Source of the DNA: CAXRDE01 sp964342365
GTDB lineage: Bacteria > Cyanobacteriota > Sericytochromatia > UBA7694
Reading direction: 5' to 3'
NCBI GenBank assembly: GCA_964342365.1
Contig: CAYFGW010000099.1
Span: 1-16,210 of the forward strand
Length of the DNA stretch: 16,210 nt
The number at the start of each line of letters is the position of its first letter. Within the stretch, counting starts at the first letter, position 1. This document shows, piece after piece, positions 7,382 to 14,496 of this stretch. The translations under genes and the position numbers were made by a program. The notes beneath the pieces are model-generated. The model did not search any database. It was given only the letters and a program-made list of their open reading frames with translations, and was not told where the DNA came from.

Positions 7382-8509
7382 ATGATAGATGATTTAAACG
7401 GAAAAATTATTGCGGAAGCCATCACCTTTGATGATGTATTGCTTGTGCCTGCCTATTCTGAAGTTCTGCCCCATGAGGTGAGCCTCAGGACCCGCCTGAC
7501 AGAAACCCTTGAACTGCGTATTCCCTTTCTTTCAGCGGCCATGGATACCGTTACAGAAGCCGCTCTGGCCATAGAAATGGCACAACTGGGCGGGCTGGGC
7601 TTTATTCACAAAAATTTGTCCATCGCTGCTCAGGCAGAAGCCGTAGAAGCGGTTAAAGCCCAAACCCCTGAGGCAGATGCCTGCGTAGATACACAGGGAC
7701 GCTTACGGGTGGGAGCTGCTGTGGGAGCCGGTGAACAGGCCCTCGTGCGGGCCAGTGCCCTGGTGCAGGCTGGCGTAGATATTATTACGGTGGATTCAGC
7801 TCACGGTCATGCCAGGGGCGTGATTGAGGCCGTTGAGCGTATTCGCGAGCGCTTTTCCGATGTACAACTTGTGGGGGGAAATATTGTGACCGCAGATGCA
7901 GCCCACGCTCTCGTTACCGCCGGAGCCAACGCGGTGAAAGTGGGCGTGGGTCCGGGGTCTATTTGCACCACCCGTGTGGTGGCGGGAGTGGGTATGCCTC
8001 AACTGTCCGCCATCAACGCAGTGGCACAGTACGCTCAGGCGCACGGCATCGGGGTGATTGCCGACGGAGGCATCAAATATTCCGGTGATGTGGTCAAAGC
8101 TCTGGCTGCTGGTGCCGATTGTGTCATGGCCGGAGGTCTTTTTGCGGGCACGGACGTATCGCCGGGAGAGGTGTTTGAAGATCAGAATGGCCAACGCTTT
8201 AAAATTTATGTGGGCATGGGTTCTCTGGCTGCCATGGAGCGGGGGTCCAAAGATCGTTATTTTCAGTTGGACGCCGCCAAACTTGTGCCCGAAGGCATTG
8301 AGGGTCGCGTTCCCTATAAAGGAGCACTCGTAGACGTGATTTTTCAGCTCTGTGGCGGGTTGCGTTCAGGCATGGGGTATTGCGGAGCTCCCGATATTCC
8401 AACCCTCAAAAAAGAAGGGCGTTTCGTAAAAATAACCGCTGCGGGCCTGAAAGAAAGCCATCCTCATGATGTAACGCTCACAAAGTCTGCTCCCAATTAC
8501 CGGGATTAA
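7382..8509 (+). CDS. guaB: IMP dehydrogenase lacking the CBS (Bateman) domain
   Basis: GuaB oxidises IMP to XMP with NAD+, the committed step of GMP synthesis, and feeds GuaA from the same operon. The TIM barrel is complete: SAAMDTVTE near 51-59, catalytic loop GPGSICTTR with C195, GMGS at 278-281, the flap Arg-Tyr pair R292-Y293 in DRYFQ, and EGIEGRVPYKG at 304-314. At 375 aa it is about 110 residues shorter than usual (near 485-490). The missing part is the two-CBS Bateman module, which would sit between about residues 93 and 101, where the sequence jumps straight to GRLRVGAAVG. The GSICTTR and EGIEGRVPYKG motifs mark a true IMPDH rather than the short GuaB3 type. The GAGG before ATG 7382 is a usable ribosome site. 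Confidence 0.96.
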   Translation: MIDDLNGKIIAEAITFDDVLLVPAYSEVLPHEVSLRTRLTETLELRIPFLSAAMDTVTEAALAIEMAQLGGLGFIHKNLSIAAQAEAVEAVKAQTPEADACVDTQGRLRVGAAVGAGEQALVRASALVQAGVDIITVDSAHGHARGVIEAVERIRERFSDVQLVGGNIVTADAAHALVTAGANAVKVGVGPGSICTTRVVAGVGMPQLSAINAVAQYAQAHGIGVIADGGIKYSGDVVKALAAGADCVMAGGLFAGTDVSPGEVFEDQNGQRFKIYVGMGSLAAMERGSKDRYFQLDAAKLVPEGIEGRVPYKGALVDVIFQLCGGLRSGMGYCGAPDIPTLKKEGRFVKITAAGLKESHPHDVTLTKSAPNYRD

Positions 8510-8547
8510 TTACCAAATGTTAACCTCCTGTTAGTTTTTGCTTAATG

Positions 8548-8576
8548 TTTACATGTATTCTAAATAGCTATATTAT
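8548..8576 (+). promoter_or_regulatory. Sigma70-type promoter in the guaB-downstream spacer
   Basis: TTTACA (8548-8553) and TATTAT (8571-8576) are spaced by 17 nt, giving 5/6 and 5/6 matches to consensus. Initiation near 8583 would leave a leader of about 33 nt before the ATG at 8616. The -10 lies inside an imperfect AT-rich palindrome (TAGC...GCTA, 8565-8580). The spacer also holds a feeble TAAC/GTTA repeat followed by TTTTT at 8535-8539, too weak to call a terminator for guaB. Confidence 0.55.
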
Positions 8577-8615
8577 GCTATGATTTTGACTATATAACGT
8601 AGAATGTAGATCATC

Positions 8616-9215
8616 ATGAATATCCAAGCCGCCGGTTCTCCATCTGTTCATCTTTCTGGTCCCGTGACCCCTTTAAAATCCGTGGAAGCCCGCCACGCTT
8701 CTGCGTCCCACGATTCTATGTCTCTGGGAGAAACACAGGGCGTGGGCTCGCACGGAGACCATCTTGCTTTATCAGAGGATGTGTCTGCTGCCCACCACCC
8801 GCTGGCCACACCGCTTAAAATTCTTGCGGTACACGGCGGCGTGATGGCTCTTGAGCAGGGAGCACACTATGCCCTCAACCGCCTCCCGCACAAAAAAGAA
8901 GGAGTTACCACCCGCGCTGGATCTGGTCCCATGCAAACGGTGGGAGCCGTCGCAGGGGCTGCGGCATCAGGCTACCTGGCGTATACGGCCTTTGAGCATG
9001 CCAGACACGCTGCGGACGCCGGTCATCATAAAGCCGCTGCTGCTTATGCGTTATCCGGCATTTTAGACGCCGGGTTGGCGGTTGCCAATACCCTTTCCGC
9101 TGTGAAAATGTCCTCAGGCGTGAGTATGGGTACCAGTCTTGGGGTGGGGGCTGCGGCTACCGTTGCTTCCATGTGGGCTGCAGACATAGAGCAAAAAGAA
9201 GCTGCGGCCCATTGA
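8616..9215 (+). CDS. Gly/Ala-rich hypothetical protein with possible membrane-active helices
   Basis: I recognise no family for this 199-aa product. The first 60 residues are polar, Ser/His/Gly-rich and probably disordered. The rest contains three weakly hydrophobic Ala/Gly-rich stretches near 106-125, 139-163 and 168-189, separated by His- and Lys-rich turns. These could be packed membrane helices or a small-residue helical bundle. There is no signal peptide. The ATG at 8616 has no good Shine-Dalgarno, but a promoter lies just upstream and no better start fits. The stop TGA shares one base with the ATG of the next gene (TGATG), so the two are probably translated together. Alpha/beta housekeeping function is unlikely; a surface or secreted role is only a guess. 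Confidence 0.75.
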   Translation: MNIQAAGSPSVHLSGPVTPLKSVEARHASASHDSMSLGETQGVGSHGDHLALSEDVSAAHHPLATPLKILAVHGGVMALEQGAHYALNRLPHKKEGVTTRAGSGPMQTVGAVAGAAASGYLAYTAFEHARHAADAGHHKAAAAYALSGILDAGLAVANTLSAVKMSSGVSMGTSLGVGAAATVASMWAADIEQKEAAAH

Positions 9216-9676
9216 TGAAACCCTTACTGGCTTTACTCGTACTCTGCGGTTTAGTGGCCGGGGGCTATGTGTACTTTCAAAACAACCAGTTGGACAAAGT
9301 TCCTCTGGGAACCCTGCTGTCTTCTGATAGTCAGGACATGGTCAAGATAGCGCTGAGCTTCATGGAAGACATTCGCTATAAAGATTTTGATGCCAGTGCC
9401 GCCTACAGTTTGCCCGAACAGCGAGACAAGTACGATCTGCCCGCTCTTGTGGAGGGCCTGTTCAAAGTCAAACCAGAATTTCTAGATATTCAAAAGTATG
9501 AAGTGCTTACCATGGATATGGATTCTAGCGGAAAGCGCGCCCGGGTGCATATGAAAGCCGACGTCAAACTGCTCAATACCAACGAGCTAAAAGAACCCGA
9601 GCTGATACTCTACTTCAAAAAACAAGAGGGTCAGTGGTATATGGATTATGCGTCTTCTATTGGCGGACGCAAGTAG
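9215..9676 (+). CDS. Exported or membrane-anchored small protein, possibly NTF2-like
   Basis: This 153-aa protein starts with one Lys and a hydrophobic stretch (about residues 3-21), which is either a signal peptide or an N-terminal anchor. C11 follows LVL and does not make a proper lipobox. The remaining part alternates a helical region (about 40-90) with strands (about 94-119 and 128-145) and ends in a strand pattern with GQWYMDYAS. This order suggests the cone-shaped NTF2-like fold seen in small periplasmic or lipoprotein-like domains, but I cannot name a family. The start ATG overlaps the preceding TGA by one base, indicating coupling to the Gly/Ala-rich gene; an in-frame upstream ATG at 9173 lies inside that gene and is unlikely. 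It converges with the lipoprotein gene across a 28-nt gap without a clear terminator. Confidence 0.75.
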   Translation: MKPLLALLVLCGLVAGGYVYFQNNQLDKVPLGTLLSSDSQDMVKIALSFMEDIRYKDFDASAAYSLPEQRDKYDLPALVEGLFKVKPEFLDIQKYEVLTMDMDSSGKRARVHMKADVKLLNTNELKEPELILYFKKQEGQWYMDYASSIGGRK

Positions 9677-9704
9677 TCACCGCGTTCACAACTGGGGACC
9701 GTGT

Positions 9705-10535
9705 TCAGGAGCGATTGGCACAGCCCGTGTAGGTAGAGCCTCTGAATCTGACTTCAGCTTTGTGACTATAGGTGGCACCCTCGTGCTGACAGCTTTCCGT
9801 GGTCAATGTGACGCTGAGTTTATCTTCATCGGGGGTGCGAAAACCAAAACTGTACTTGAAGGTGTTACCCGCTTCGGTAGGGGCGCTGTAGGCTAATGTT
9901 TCTACAATAGGAAATTCGCCTTCGTTGGTTTTGAAAAACACGTCGCCACTGCGTGTGCTTTTCAATTGCCAGGGGGGAGTGGTCCCTGTGGCCACAAAGT
10001 CTGTATCAAAGCAATGGGTTTTCATGAGCCAGGGTTCTAACAGACGCACTGATTTTACGGTAATCGCTTTATCGTAGTCGGCGGCAAAGCTGTCACGATC
10101 GTCTTTGGGCGCGGGGCCAATATCGCCTTCCACTTCCACATAAACAGGCTCTAATTCCATAAAGCCCTGTACGGCAAATCCTTTTTCCAGGCCTTTTTCA
10201 GGGGTGTCAATGACCCAAATTTCTTCGTCACCATTGCAGGCTTTGAAGGTTTGAAAGCCTTCGCCGTAAACGTAAATACCTTTGTGCACGGTTTTACTGA
10301 CAGGCGTTTTGCTGGCCAGGGCCGTATTGGGAGCTTTGGTAGCCTCTGTGGACGGTGATGGGGTTTTTAGTGTGGTTTCGGTGGTTGTTTCCGTTGTGGT
10401 GCTTGTGTTCTCCGTGCTTTCGTTATTGGATGGGCAGGCGCTCAGACTGCCCAGCAGCAGGAATACGGGAAAGAGTCGACGTGCGTTTTTTTTAAGGGAT
10501 GTCAGGTGAGTTGTTAAGTTGTAAGGGTGCGCCAT
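9705..10535 (-). CDS. Lipoprotein with NlpE-C-like and COG3650-like domains
   Basis: The 276-aa product has a basic n-region, a hydrophobic stretch (about 21-32) and lipobox LSAC with C34 as the likely lipidated cysteine, so it should sit in the envelope. Residues 40-80 form a Thr/Glu/Ser/Pro-rich linker. Residues about 84-165 (YVYGEGFQTFKACNG, then PVYVEVEGDIG) resemble the small barrel at the NlpE C-terminus. Residues about 180-276 resemble COG3650 proteins: ATGTTPPWQL, then a paired C249/C272 ending in TYTGCA. Both families are poorly defined functionally and often linked to envelope stress. The ATG at 10535 overlaps the upstream gene by 22 nt and has no clear Shine-Dalgarno, so translation probably depends on that gene. 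No alternative start lies closer to the signal peptide. Confidence 0.8.
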   Translation of the reverse strand: MAHPYNLTTHLTSLKKNARRLFPVFLLLGSLSACPSNNESTENTSTTTETTTETTLKTPSPSTEATKAPNTALASKTPVSKTVHKGIYVYGEGFQTFKACNGDEEIWVIDTPEKGLEKGFAVQGFMELEPVYVEVEGDIGPAPKDDRDSFAADYDKAITVKSVRLLEPWLMKTHCFDTDFVATGTTPPWQLKSTRSGDVFFKTNEGEFPIVETLAYSAPTEAGNTFKYSFGFRTPDEDKLSVTLTTESCQHEGATYSHKAEVRFRGSTYTGCANRS

Positions 10536-11305
10536 TTGCTAAGGAGTGCCTCTTGTTCTGGAGTTTTGGCAAGAGGCTGTAAAGTATCGCTACAGAGGGA
10601 CAGATGCATACCGGCGGTCATGGCATCGCCACCAAATTCATGGGCTTTTAAAAACTCGGCGTGCTCATCCACAATCACAAACAGGCGGGCATCACAGGCG
10701 GGTTTGGTGGCAATTTGAGAGTTTTTAAAGTAATTGACATAAATGTCTAACGCTTTTTGTATTTTTTCAAAACTCAAATCTTCGTAAGTGTCTACCCGCA
10801 CTGCGGATTCAATAGCTTTGAGCACCTTAACGATGGTATTGGTGGCCTCTTGTTCGGTTTCAAGATCTTTCAGGGCCTGCTCCTGATCTGTTTTGATCTT
10901 GTTTTTGCTGTATTTCATATAAATGGAAGATTGAATGGCATTGTACGTGATGCGCACAATAAAATATTCACCGTTTTTAAGGGCAGCGTTGATGGTGTCA
11001 CGGCTTCTCTGGATTTCGGTATCAAAGAGCTGTACCGTCATATTGTCCAGGGTTTTTTGGATCACACCATAGCGTTGCAGTTGATCCATGTTCATGTTAA
11101 AACTGTGCTGCACAAAGCTAGCCTCAGCTTCGGCGGTGGCCGTGCTCAGGTGGCGGGTAATGTCGTCAATGCCAATTTCCTGGCGCATATACTGATCACA
11201 GTAATAGCCGAACTCAACGCATTTCTGGTTGAATTCGTCAAGAAAATTTTCAATTATTGACGGGTCAACAGGCTGTTGACTCCCAGGTAATCCTTCAATC
11301 ATCAT
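10514..11305 (-). CDS. Helical hypothetical protein, 263 aa
   Basis: I recognise no domain. The product has no signal peptide or membrane segment and should be cytoplasmic. Composition and heptad-like spacing suggest long helices through most of the chain, with a Glu/Asp/Lys/Gln-rich stretch near 132-157 that could be coiled coil. A short segment around 204-212 (ARLFVIVDE) is the only clear strand-like run. The start is one of two consecutive ATGs at 11305 and 11302; both have only a weak ribosome site. It is the first gene of a two-gene minus-strand unit and overlaps the lipoprotein gene by 22 nt. Gene order suggests a link with that lipoprotein, but nothing in the sequence names it. Confidence 0.7.
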   Translation of the reverse strand: MMIEGLPGSQQPVDPSIIENFLDEFNQKCVEFGYYCDQYMRQEIGIDDITRHLSTATAEAEASFVQHSFNMNMDQLQRYGVIQKTLDNMTVQLFDTEIQRSRDTINAALKNGEYFIVRITYNAIQSSIYMKYSKNKIKTDQEQALKDLETEQEATNTIVKVLKAIESAVRVDTYEDLSFEKIQKALDIYVNYFKNSQIATKPACDARLFVIVDEHAEFLKAHEFGGDAMTAGMHLSLCSDTLQPLAKTPEQEALLSKWRTLTT

Positions 11306-11396
11306 GTGCCCAGTCTTGCTGCTCGCTTCAACTTCCGATCGTCGCCTACATTCCTAGTGTAACCCAAGAACGCGATCATTAAAAGGATCTGCGACG

Positions 11397-11426
11397 TTAT
11401 TTAAGCATCTTAACCAATTATACAAT
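11397..11426 (+). promoter_or_regulatory. Possible polA promoter sharing a symmetric -10 with the divergent gene
   Basis: TACAAT (11421-11426) with a poor TTATTT (11397-11402) and an 18-nt spacer could drive polA from about 11433. On the other strand the same bases read TATAAT at 11422-11417, a perfect -10 facing the 263-aa gene, but I find no good -35 for it. Another minus-strand -10, TACACT, lies at 11361-11356. The rest of the 147-nt divergent spacer shows no obvious operator. Confidence 0.35.
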
Positions 11427-11452
11427 GGGTTGCAAATGCAGGTATCACAAAT

Positions 11453-14260
11453 ATGTTATTATCCGCTATTATGTCACAACCCACTTTCTTTTTAATTGAC
11501 GGTCATGCACTGGCCTACCGCGCATATTTCGGCATGAAGGCCCGTCGTTTTCAAACCCGCCAGGGGATTCCCACGGGAGCTGTTTTTGGCTTCACCCGCA
11601 TTTTATTTGAGCTGATTCGCCGGGAGCAACCCCATTATCTGGTGGTGTGCTTCGATACCAAAGACCCCACCCATCGCCATGAGGCCTTTGAAGAATACAA
11701 AGGGCACCGTAAACCCGCACCCGATGATCTGGTACTGCAATTTCCGTACATTCAAAAAATGGTAGAAGTACTGGGTATTCCCATTTACCGCCAGTCGGGT
11801 TATGAAGCCGACGATCTGCTTGGCACACTGGCTTGCAAAGCCTCTCAAAAAAACTATGCGGTGCGAATTCTTACCGGTGACAGAGACCTCTTTCAACTCA
11901 TCGACGACCAGATTCGTATTCTGATCCCTTCTCGTGATGCCAGTGGGTATGACAGTTTTGGGGCTGAAGAGGTGGTGGCCAAATACGGCTATACCCCGGA
12001 ACAGGTGGTAGATTTTAAAGCCCTGGCCGGTGACAGCTCCGATAACATTCCCGGTGTCAAAGGCATTGGAGAAAAAAGTGCTCTGAGTCTGCTGGCCGAA
12101 CACAAAACCCTGGCCGGTATTTACGAGGTTCTGGACAATGACCCCGATAGCATTCCTTCTAAATGGACAAAAAAACTCACCGAGGGCCGCGAAAACGCCT
12201 TTTTAAGTCAAAAGCTGGCTACCATTGTGACAGATATGCCCGTAGAAATGGAGCCCGATAGTGCCAAACTGGGTGAAGCCAACGTGCCCGAACTGCTGGA
12301 ACTGATGCAAACGCTGGAGTTTAACCGTTTGCAAAAAGAATTGCCCACCGTTCTCAAAAATTTTGAACCCGCTGAAGCAGAAGCTGATAGCGTGGAAACG
12401 CTAGAAACCCTCACCCAGCAGCAGGTGCTTCGCCCTGAGGTCACCATTGTCAGTGACCTGGATGCCCTCAAACAGCTCACCCAAGATTTACAGGAACAGC
12501 CCTTTGCTTTTGATACCGAAACCACCGGCCTGGACACTCTCAACACGGATCTTGTGGGTATTTCCTTTGCCTTTGAAAAAGATGGAAAAGAACAGTCTTT
12601 TTACGTACCTACCGGGCACCGTTTGCTAACGGATCTTGAATTTGTCATTGAACCAGAGCAGGCGCTGGAGGTCTTGCGGCCCGCGCTGGAAAATCCAGAG
12701 GTCTCCAAGGTGGCCCACAACGCTAAGTTTGATGCCAACGTCCTCAGTCAATACGGCGTGGCTGTGGCCGGGCTCAGTGATGACACCATGATCCTCGACT
12801 ATATTCTTTACCCCGAAAGCCAGCATGGACTCAAGGAAATGACGCTGAGTCATTTAAATCTGGAAATGCAGCCGATTAAAGAGCTCATTGGAACCGGCCG
12901 CAAAAAAATCACTATGGACCAGGTGGCTGTGAGTGACGCGGCACCTTATGCTGCGGCGGATGCGGTGGCCACTTTGCGTTTGCTCAAAAAATTGCGCAAG
13001 GAACTTGAACAGCCTGAATACGAAAAGCTGAAAACTCTGTATGAAGACATCGAAATTCCGGTGATGCGGGTGTTGTTGGCCTTAGAACAAAAGGGCATTT
13101 TGTTAGACACTCCGTTTTTGAGCGAGCTTTCTGACACTCTGGATTTTGACCTCAAAGCCATTGAGTCTGAAGTGATGGCCAAAGCCGGAGAAACCTTTAA
13201 TCTAAACTCGACTCAGCAGCTGAGCCGAATTTTGTTTGAAGTCATGAATATGCCCACCAAAGGTATCAAAAAAAATAAAAGCGGGGCCTATTCCACCGAC
13301 GTTAAAACCCTTGAAAAACTCAGCGCCAATTACCCTATTGCGGAAAAAATTCTGGAATACCGCCAGCTAGCCAAGCTCAAAAGCACTTACGTGGACGCCA
13401 TGCCGCAACTGGTGAACCCCCGCACCCAACGACTGCACACCACCTTTAACCAGACCGTGGTGGCCACGGGGCGTTTGTCCTCCAGTGATCCCAACCTGCA
13501 AAATATTCCCGTGCGTACGGAACTCGGACGCAAAATGCGCAAGGCCTTTATTGCCAAACCTGAACATGTGCTGGTGAGCTGTGACTACTCTCAGGTGGAG
13601 CTGCGTCTGCTGGCTCATTTTTCCCAGGACAGGGCTTTTATGCAGGCCTTTAAAGGCGATCTGGATATTCATACCCAGACCGCTAAAGACATTTTTGAGC
13701 TGGAGCGTCTGGAGGATGTCACTCCTGAGCAGCGGCGGGTGGCAAAAACCACTAACTTTGGTATTGTGTATGGCCAGACGGCCTTTGGGCTGAGTCGCAC
13801 TCTCAATATCAGTAACGGCGAAGCCAAAACGATTATTGATCGCTTTAAGAGCGAATACCCCGGAATTGAAGCGTATATGAACACTACCCTGGAACAGGCG
13901 CGCGAAAAAGGCTACGTGGAAACGCTCTTTCAGCGTCGCCGCACCTTTGATAATATCAATCACCCCAACCGCAACTTGCGAGAGTTCAGCGAACGGGCCG
14001 CCGTTAACGCTCCTATTCAGGGCAGCGCTTCGGATTTGATTAAACTGGCCATGATTCGCATTCAGCGATGGATTGAATCAGAAAAGCTACCCATTTCCAT
14101 GCTTTTGCAGGTGCACGATGAACTGGTGTTTGAAGTGCCCGAAAACCACCTCAATGACTATTTGCCCGAGATTTTACGGCAGATGGAGCAGGTGCACGAA
14201 CTGCGGGTGCCTTTGAAAGTAGATGCCCACAGCGGTAAAAATTGGATGGAAGCCAAATAG
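11453..14260 (+). CDS. polA: DNA polymerase I with 5'-3' and 3'-5' exonuclease domains
   Basis: PolA removes RNA primers and fills gaps in replication and repair. The 935-aa length is normal for a three-domain enzyme. The 5' nuclease region (about 1-300) includes LIDGHALAYRAYFG, EADDLLG and GDSSDNIPGVKGIG. The proofreading domain is intact: D354 and E356 in DTETTG, then NAKFD and YAAAD for motifs Exo II and III. The polymerase domain has D711 in DYSQVELR (motif A), the O-helix RRVAKTTNFGIVYGQ (motif B) and D889 in VHDELVFE (motif C). The ATG at 11453 has an AGG 10 nt upstream. ATG 11471 (MSQPTFFLIDG) is closer to the usual family start but has no ribosome site, so 929 aa is possible. It is probably transcribed alone up to the structured region that follows. 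Confidence 0.97.
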   Translation: MLLSAIMSQPTFFLIDGHALAYRAYFGMKARRFQTRQGIPTGAVFGFTRILFELIRREQPHYLVVCFDTKDPTHRHEAFEEYKGHRKPAPDDLVLQFPYIQKMVEVLGIPIYRQSGYEADDLLGTLACKASQKNYAVRILTGDRDLFQLIDDQIRILIPSRDASGYDSFGAEEVVAKYGYTPEQVVDFKALAGDSSDNIPGVKGIGEKSALSLLAEHKTLAGIYEVLDNDPDSIPSKWTKKLTEGRENAFLSQKLATIVTDMPVEMEPDSAKLGEANVPELLELMQTLEFNRLQKELPTVLKNFEPAEAEADSVETLETLTQQQVLRPEVTIVSDLDALKQLTQDLQEQPFAFDTETTGLDTLNTDLVGISFAFEKDGKEQSFYVPTGHRLLTDLEFVIEPEQALEVLRPALENPEVSKVAHNAKFDANVLSQYGVAVAGLSDDTMILDYILYPESQHGLKEMTLSHLNLEMQPIKELIGTGRKKITMDQVAVSDAAPYAAADAVATLRLLKKLRKELEQPEYEKLKTLYEDIEIPVMRVLLALEQKGILLDTPFLSELSDTLDFDLKAIESEVMAKAGETFNLNSTQQLSRILFEVMNMPTKGIKKNKSGAYSTDVKTLEKLSANYPIAEKILEYRQLAKLKSTYVDAMPQLVNPRTQRLHTTFNQTVVATGRLSSSDPNLQNIPVRTELGRKMRKAFIAKPEHVLVSCDYSQVELRLLAHFSQDRAFMQAFKGDLDIHTQTAKDIFELERLEDVTPEQRRVAKTTNFGIVYGQTAFGLSRTLNISNGEAKTIIDRFKSEYPGIEAYMNTTLEQAREKGYVETLFQRRRTFDNINHPNRNLREFSERAAVNAPIQGSASDLIKLAMIRIQRWIESEKLPISMLLQVHDELVFEVPENHLNDYLPEILRQMEQVHELRVPLKVDAHSGKNWMEAK

Positions 14261-14270
14261 AGAGTATACT
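14242..14270 (+). promoter_or_regulatory. Possible promoter across the end of polA
   Basis: TTGGAT (14242-14247, inside the last polA codons) and TATACT (14265-14270) are 17 nt apart. The -10 is 5/6, the -35 only TTG. Initiation near 14277 would begin exactly at the first stem of the structured region and would read on into the SPFH and MBOAT genes. Confidence 0.4.
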
Positions 14271-14276
14271 GACCTC

Positions 14277-14475
14277 TGGGCACTTTACAACCCGACTTGA
14301 CATATCCATGCAGACTCGGGCTATCCAGAAGTGTTCATGGTGCAAGCTCATCCCTTGCCTGATGTTTAGGGAACATCTTTAACGGTTTATCGGCCCGTGC
14401 TATAGCCAATGGCACGCTCTGCAGGTTAAGACCTCCGCTGCAACGGTTGGCACGGGTCGGTAGGCCTTTAAGAAC
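14277..14475 (+). ncRNA. Structured non-coding region: four consecutive hairpins, candidate small RNA or leader
   Basis: This gene-free stretch folds by eye into four successive hairpins. (1) 14278-14285 pairs with 14329-14336, enclosing 14291-14295 with 14316-14320 (CCCGA/TCGGG). (2) 14342-14346 pairs with 14354-14358 (GCAAG/CTTGC). (3) 14361-14366 pairs with 14372-14377 (GATGTT/AACATC). (4) 14384-14401 pairs continuously with 14449-14466, 18 bp with five G-U pairs, extended by TTAA at 14379-14382 with 14468-14471 and inside by 14404-14407 with 14445-14448 and 14420-14424 with 14438-14442. No T-tract follows any stem, so a standard terminator is not supported. It could be a small RNA with its own promoter at 14242-14270, a 6S-like RNA, or the 5' leader of the SPFH gene. 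Identity is not known. Confidence 0.35.
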
Positions 14476-14496
14476 ATGCCCACGTGGGAGGAACCG

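Noticed and set aside
7382..8509. Possible GuaB3-type or GMP reductase rather than IMP dehydrogenase, because of its short length
   Set aside because: GPGSICTTR, DRYFQ and EGIEGRVPYKG are the IMP dehydrogenase motifs, and the gene follows guaA directly.
8510..8547. Terminator after guaB
   Set aside because: TAAC-CTCCT-GTTA followed by TTTTT has a stem of only 4 bp.
9677..9704. Bidirectional terminator between the convergent genes
   Set aside because: Only 28 nt, with no inverted repeat or T-run on either strand.
10757..11260. 167-codon plus-strand open frame opposite the 263-aa gene
   Set aside because: The minus-strand frame spans the whole interval, continues into a coupled lipoprotein gene, and has more protein-like composition. 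With two unknown candidates this is a judgement, not a proof.
13367..13963. 198-codon antisense open frame inside polA
   Set aside because: It lies wholly opposite conserved polymerase motifs, has no ribosome site, and its translation looks like a shadow of the polA reading frame.
14277..14475. 6S RNA (ssrS) assignment
   Set aside because: Length and position are plausible and GGCCTTTAAGAAC loosely recalls the 3' side of the E. coli 6S bubble, but the 5' and 3' ends do not form the expected closing stem and four separate hairpins fit better.
14384..14475. Intrinsic terminator for polA
   Set aside because: The stem is long, but the following bases are TTTAAGAAC, with no run of T.
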